Shown here piece by piece: positions 58,511 through 64,000 of a DNA stretch of 64,000 nt. The translations under genes and the position numbers were made by a program. The stretch's first letter is position 1; each line of letters begins with the position of its first letter. The notes under the pieces are model-generated. The model ran no database searches. It had not been told where the DNA came from and was given only the letters and a program-made list of their open reading frames with translations. Origin of the DNA: Petrolisthes cinctipes. Lineage: Eukaryota > Arthropoda > Malacostraca > Decapoda > Porcellanidae. The DNA lies in contig JAWQEG010000261.1 of the NCBI GenBank assembly GCA_033782935.1, positions 62,001 to 126,000 of the forward strand, written 5' to 3'.

Positions 58511-59674
58511 ATGTGAGTATTTGACGGTGATGTGAGAATGATCGATAATTTAATTTATAATATGATAATTATAAGCTTACCTTGCCCGGTTCATTTATAA
58601 TCTTCGTTGGTTGGCTGCAGCGAAGAAAGTACTCAGGGTTATCTCCCCGATTTAGGCCTCATCCACCACGCACATAGAATTTTTTTATGTTAAGGGTTCT
58701 TCCCGATATATATGTATTTATATAGATAACAAATCTACTGGTGCATTCAAACAACCAATTGCAAATTTCTATATTTATTCAACTCCAGTAGCCAACATGA
58801 ATAATTAAATTTCACACACACACACATGCTCACAAGCCACGCTAGCTAGCTACTCGCTCTCGCTACGTCTTACTCGTATACGTGACGATAGTCTAGGTTA
58901 CGTTAACACTGTAATAATTCTATCAATGCTACGCAAGTTTGGAATATTTTTCTGATGTCTCACACTTGGGAATAATTTAGAGTCTCACAACACACTCGTA
59001 ATTTTTCCAAGACCAGCTCCCACTCACCTTTTATTTCACTAACTGTAAAGCCTTGGAATCGTGTAATATACAACGAATTCGGCGTCTACGTTGATCACTC
59101 CCCACTCAACACGTGGAGAATTAATTCAGGCAAGCGGAAGCTGACGATACGAGTGTGTTCCCTTCTTCAAGTGTGTTTTCAAACTGACTTATATTTCCAA
59201 TTTTAACTGAGAGGCTGCAAGTTCAAAATTTTCCTGGCTCCTCCCCCTATCTTTGTTCGTTTTTCCTAACTGGCTACGATTTACATGGTACCCTCTCATT
59301 CCTTAGTTATACATGCAATTGCAATTTACCTATGGCGTGCTAATAATTCCCGATAATCTCCCTCCACTTCACGATCATTTGCAATACCATAAGTTACCCT
59401 GGTAGCATAATTTATTAATACAAGATGTAATTAATGTACGAACACCTATATGACTGGATGTGGCAGTTTCAGTTGAGACCGACCTGATGCTTACCCTTTT
59501 TAATTACTTGGTCTACTAATCCACTACCTGTGGATTAACTAGGCTGCACCTACATCTTAACCCACTCCTGTCTCCTTTGTCTCATGGATGGAATATTCCA
59601 GACCTTCTCTAGAACATTCTCCAGTATGGAATTTTCCAACACTCTGAAATTCAAATTATGTCTGACTCGTGACA
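58511..59674. other. Left-arm-only block of palindrome 2, unidentified
   Basis: About 1.16 kb without recognised coding potential or terminal repeats. It is either an insertion in the left arm or a deletion in the right. Confidence 0.5.
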
Positions 59675-59936
59675 GAGTAATTTTGTTTTTATGTGGATGC
59701 AACGATGGACACCAAATGATTCCTGATATGTTAATTTGTTATATTTCATGGTGCAGAATATTACATTTTAATGATCGATAATCAGGTTTTGATTTACTAT
59801 TAAAATGATAAATGAAAGAAACCATAGCATCAGAACATATTTCATGCACCTGTGGCCAGTTTATGGATGTTCTGATGATATTGACATATCAGGTAGGAGC
59901 GCCCTTTTCCTTGCGCCGAGGTCAAACTCAGCACTC

Positions 59937-61308
59937 AGTAGTATTGATGTCTGTAATGGGTGTACTGTTCAGTTTTTCAAAGTGATAGTCTGTGTCTATA
60001 GTGAAGATGTCCCAGTTGGCCTTGGTGTAGTTAGTGTATGTGTGTCTGTGGCCAGCTGGGGTGATTCTTGATTTAGTTGTTATGATGATTGGGAGGAGGT
60101 CGGAGCCAAGAGTGTTGACCACCCTCCATGATGTTCTGGATGTTTGGGGAGCAGAAGGTGATGTCAGGTGATGATGGTTGGAAGAAGGCTTGGTGAGGGA
60201 TGTGGGTGTGTTGGTGTGTCTTGTTTAGTGTGATGAGATTGTCTGTTTGGGAGAGGATGTCAAGTCCTCTGTTTGTATCTGGGTTGTTGACATACCAGGC
60301 CGATGTCTTGGCGTTGAAGTCACCACCCAGGATGAGGTTAGGTTGGCTGGTGATTTGTTGGAGATGGCGGGTGAAGTTATGGGGAACTATTGGAATTGGA
60401 CTGGTTTGAGGGGGGGATATATATGTTGGCTACTATTGTGGTGCTTGTTTTGCCGATGTACTTTGATGGCCTGAATTTCTGTGATGGTGTCGTAGTGGGG
60501 GAGAAGGGAATTGAGGTGCGCACTGGTTTCTGTATAGTTAATGGATTTGTGGACTAGGGTGATGAGTCCGTCGCCATTGCCGTTGGCCAGGTCTTGTCTG
60601 ATGGTGGTGTAGTTGGGGAATGTAGGTGTTTTGTGTGTGTTACGTAATCTGGTTTCTTGTATGCTGTGTTGTATGATGAAGTGTGTAAGTTCTTGTTTTT
60701 TTACTATTACTGCCATCGATATTTATTTGGAGTATATTTATGTTGTGGGTGCGGTGTGTGTTGTCTGCTGCTGCGTTGGGGTGGGGAGGGGGAGTCTTTG
60801 GTGGAGTTGGAGATGGGGATTGTGGTGGCCGTGTGGGTGATGGTGTTGGGAGTAAGGGTGGTGGTGATAGGAGTAGTGGCACTGTGGGAGATGGAGGACA
60901 AGTCTATGTGTTTGTGTAGTGTTGTTTGGAGGCAGGTGTTGTATTTGTAGGGTGGTTCCAGTTTCTGTAGGGGTTGCATTGAACTGATCTCGCTGTCTGT
61001 TTGTTGGGTTTTGGGCATGTTGGACGTGTGTGTTTGTTGGTGGGTCCTGTGTTGCTCTCAGTGTCTCCGGCTAGAAGGAGAAGCCGAGAAATGACAACCG
61101 TAGGATCATTTCTCGGTGGTGGAAAAATGTGTAATTGTGTGTGTTGTGCGAGGGGTGTGGTGATTGCCCAGGTGACTGAAGTCGTTCCCAAGAACTCGCG
61201 CCACCTTGATGAGGGCGGGGATTTTGTGGCAGTTTGGCCCCCATAGCTTCCTTCCTTGGCAGCCCTAGGGGGTGGTCCCACGATGTAGACGACGCTACTC
61301 CACGACCT
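59937..61308 (-). pseudogene. Non-LTR retrotransposon 5' half: leader, 2A-like motif and APE endonuclease
   Basis: The minus-strand order is LLLLAGDTESNTGPTNKH (a 2A-like motif decayed from D-x-E-x-NPGP), NINILQINIDGSNSKKTR, IQETRLRNTHKTPTFPNY, GNGDGLITLVHKSINYT, then LGGDFNAKTSAWYVNN (endonuclease GDFN motif) and SSPDITFCSPNI. These are the leader and apurinic-endonuclease domain of a Jockey/R1-like element; codon bias and style match the RT at 31330-32625, so they may be one family. Several frameshifts are present, and the sequence ends before the RT. Confidence 0.8.
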
Positions 61309-61569
61309 ATTTGCGAGTAACAACCTCTACCTTACTGACTTCGCTGACACTTGAAGAACAATTACGTAAGAACTGAGGATATTAGATAATCCAAGCATCG
61401 GTACCATGAACTATCCATCATCTGGCCCCTTTAATGATTCCGTAAAATAAACCCGGGATATAGTAAATCCTTTATATTGGCTGTAATGTATTCACATTGC
61501 AAGGACGGTAACTGAAGTTTCCAAGCCCTCTTCATGCAGGAACCCAATGCATGGCAGGTGGCACATTCC

Positions 61570-62630
61570 TTTAGATAATTCAGTACTAAAATTAGTAACA
61601 TATAGCACGTCTATCTGTGTAATTACTGGTCTTTATCGTTTTACGGCTTACGTTGTTCCTCGTTATTGCATTGCAAAATTGCTAGGCAAATACTGTGATT
61701 AAAAACATGCATAACTTTATGGTTGTTATACTTAAGCTTACATGAGTATTAATTACTTCCTCACTATTGAGAGTAATGTAATCAGAATCGCGCCCAGACT
61801 CCCTACTTCAGAATGACCTCTTGCAGCCGGTCGGCCTGCGGGCATCCAGGCGACGAGACTAGTTAGTGCTTCAGACGTTTCTCGTGAACAAAAGTTCGCG
61901 GTTCACGCCTGGGCGAGGGAGCAGTGAAAACACACACATTTTCCACCTCAGACACGGGTCAGATGCAGGCCGAGGCAAGCGAGTGAGAGGAGAACGGGCA
62001 AAATTATTGTTTTTGTCTGTGTGTTTGGTGGAGTGTCAGTCCGAGGGGACGAGGCCTAACGTGACAGTTTGATGAGCAAGTGACATTCATTTAATAAATA
62101 AAAGACGAGATCGGAAAGCATAAATAATGACAAGAACAACGTACACTAAAACATATCTGTCTTGTTATATACAGCCCCAAGACCAATAATATACTGTAGA
62201 CTTATAGAGACTAAGGGCCACAGTGGCTTTAGTCTGTTATGATCCTCCTTAACTATACTTGTCAGTCTTAATTTTATCCAACAAACTCAGTATCCATATC
62301 CACAAAATCTGTCTGGTAGTTCCATTATTACGACAGTTTTATAGTGGAGTCATCAAATTCATCAAATAATTTACTTATGAGTCATTTACACAGGTCAGTT
62401 AAGATGCACGAAAACCAAAACAAACCACTGTGGATTCGGCCCTAAGTGGTAAAGGAAAGGGCCAAAGGGAGAGAGAGAGATGGGGAGAGTAGGGTAGGGA
62501 TAAGATGGAGGTGGAAGCCAAGGGAAGCTCATCTGCACCCTGCACAAGAATTACACCAGCCTTGTCTACAAGGCTATTTCCAGTTCATGGAAACAAAAAA
62601 TAACATGTATTGCACCTGTTAAACCTGCAA
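61570..62630. other. Centre of palindrome 2; a SINE-like segment
   Basis: 61859-61935 (AGTGCTTCAGACG...GCGGTTCACGCCTGGGCGAGG) is a diverged relative of the sequence at 58350-58430 and 63200-63265, perhaps a tRNA-derived repeat with a B-box-like GGTTCACGCC. Nothing else was recognised. Confidence 0.45.
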
Positions 62631-62634
62631 TTTT

Positions 62635-63308
62635 AGCTTAACTTCAGTTTCCGTCCTTGCAATGCGAATACTTTACAGCCAATATATAGGATTTACTATA
62701 TCCCGGGTTTATTTGACGGAATCATTAAAGGGGCCAAATGATGGATAGTTCATGGTGCCGATGCTTGAATTATCTAATATCCTCAGTTCTTATGTATTGG
62801 TTCCTCAAGTTTCAGCATAGTCAATAAGGTAGAGGTTGTTACTCGCAAATATCAGAGTGCCGAGTTTGACCTCGGCGCAAGGAAAAGGGCTCTCCTACCT
62901 AATATGTCAATATCATCAGAACATCCATAAACTGGCCACAGGTGCATAGAATATGTTCTGATGCTATGGTTTCTTTCATTTACCCTTTTAGTAGTAAATC
63001 AAAACCTGATTATCGATCATTAAAATGTAATATTCTGCACCATGAAATATAACAAATTAACATATCAGGAATCATTTGATGTCCATCGTTGCATCCACAT
63101 AAAAACAAAATTTGTCACATACAAATTATTATTTAATTGTCATTCGTTTCGCTCAGAATACAAGCCTGCCAACTCCCATTACCCTCTCATTCATTAGTGA
63201 GTGCTTCAGATGTGTGTCTCGGACCGAAGTTTGTGGTTCACGCCTGGCAGAGGGAGCGCTGACAACACTGCAGTGGCCCTCGCGGCAGTGGAGCCGGTTG
63301 TACGTTTA
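62635..63308. repeat. Palindrome 2, right arm
   Basis: Uninterrupted partner of 58318-61565 in inverse orientation. It ends at GAGCCGGTTGTACG, just before a CA-rich microsatellite. Confidence 0.85.
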
Positions 63309-63347
63309 TTACACACACACAATCACACACACACACATATATATGCT

Positions 63348-63382
<35 letters not shown>

Positions 63383-63450
63383 TGTGCATGTATGTGTGTG
63401 TAAATGTGTGTGTGGCATAGTTTACACACACACACATCAGCATGAAACAC

Positions 63451-63882
63451 TTGGCTACCGTCCACCGTGGCAGGTTGCTGGGATGCAGGGTGAGCCTCCC
63501 TTCACTGAGTGTCGCTTGTGTCGAGCGCCTCGTGCTAACACTGTAGAGCACTATTGCCTGGCCTGCCCCACTGTCCGACACTTGCTGCCCCGGGGCCTGC
63601 CACTTGATGTGGTTTGTCGACACCTGCTGAACCACCAGGTTCTGGAGGAACTTCTGGTATGCCACCCTCGTTTTGGTGGATTTAAGTAGGTCATAATGTA
63701 AATATTTGTCTGTATGCTTGTGCTCCATTCTGTTATGTTTTCGTGATGTGTGTGTGTGTGTGTGCATGTGTATGTGTGGTTGTAGTCATTGTATTCTCAT
63801 GGGTCCCGCTTACCAGTATGTATTGTTGCCTGCCTGTTGATTGACGCTACGGCGCAATTAATTAAAAAAAAAAAAAAAAAAA
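63451..63882 (+). pseudogene. 5'-truncated non-LTR retrotransposon 3' end with poly(A) and 11-bp TSD
   Basis: The frame reads PPFTECRLCRAPRANTVEHY, then CLACPTVRHLLPRGLPLDVV and LVCHPRFGGFK, stop. CxLCxxxxxxTxEHYCLxCP is the CCHC-like tail after the RT in a Jockey-like family. A 3' untranslated region and an A tract (63864-63882) follow. The flanks are GCATGAAACAC at 63440-63450 and 63883-63893, a clear target-site duplication. It is a recent, heavily truncated insertion. Confidence 0.85.
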
Positions 63883-63904
63883 GCATGAAACACAGGTATC
63901 TCAA

Positions 63905-63905
63905 T

Positions 63906-63952
<47 letters not shown>
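63905..63952. repeat. (TG)n microsatellite
   Basis: About 22 perfect units, close to the window end. Confidence 0.97.
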
Positions 63953-63958
<6 letters not shown>

Positions 63959-64000
63959 CGCTCTCTACTCTGTGTGAGTGTGTTTTCTCTCTATCTCTGT

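Larger units (their letters stand above)
58318..61565. repeat. Palindrome 2, left arm (interrupted)
   Basis: Segments 58318-58510, 59675-59936 and 61309-61565 match, inverted and in order, 63115-63308, 62855-63112 and 62635-62850. The intervening 58511-59674 and 59937-61308 are absent from the right arm. Confidence 0.85.

Noticed and set aside
60200..60950. Plus-strand frames of 69-97 codons
   Set aside because: They are antisense to the non-LTR endonuclease read on the minus strand.

Overview
This is eukaryotic (animal) DNA, most likely from a decapod crustacean, possibly a crab. The reasons are spliced genes with GT-AG introns, long (TA)n/(CA)n/(TTA)n microsatellites, a dense load of non-LTR, Penelope, P-element, hAT, mariner-type and Harbinger-type relics, and a short interspersed repeat ending in (AATC)n. 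The organism call is inference, as no species-diagnostic gene is present.

The window is organised around a large, imperfect inverted duplication (palindrome 1). The left arm is about 7849-29745, the right arm about 39395-55631, and a 9.6 kb spacer lies between them. Each arm carries one copy of a secreted-type gene with a Pro/Thr-rich, mucin-like exon (13112-14770 minus; 49538-51040 plus) spliced to a five-exon chymotrypsin-fold domain. The two copies are head to head and transcribed outward. His57 and Asp102 contexts are kept, but Ser195 is Met in both copies, so both encode non-catalytic serine protease homologs. First exons and signal peptides were not found. The arms have diverged: they carry different transposon insertions, different copy numbers of a 50-bp repeat inside a MITE, and different mucin repeat units (TTSQ on the left, TTTE on the right). 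The palindrome is therefore unlikely to be a simple assembly artefact.

Both arms also share a P-element-like transposase relic flanked by long inverted repeats, several TA-flanked MITEs and a non-LTR C-terminal fragment. The left arm alone has a roughly 7 kb block (about 22090-29030) with a Harbinger-like element, a 44-bp minisatellite and a Penelope-like RT/GIY-YIG relic with a hammerhead-like core. The spacer holds a decayed copy of the tRNA 2'-O-methyltransferase FTSJ1/TRM7, a YqaJ-type nuclease relic, and a non-LTR reverse transcriptase with a 401-codon open frame inside an older inverted-repeat element.

The left flank (1-7850) holds non-LTR ends, a GIN/KRBA2-like integrase relic, a gypsy integrase fragment and hAT-type MITEs. 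The right flank (55.6-64 kb) holds a truncated tRNA-Gly head, a THAP-domain first exon, a DDE transposase fragment, and a second, smaller inverted duplication (about 58320-61565 against 62635-63308) whose left arm was split by a non-LTR 5' half. Apart from the two protease-homolog genes and possibly the THAP exon, no convincingly intact host gene was found.
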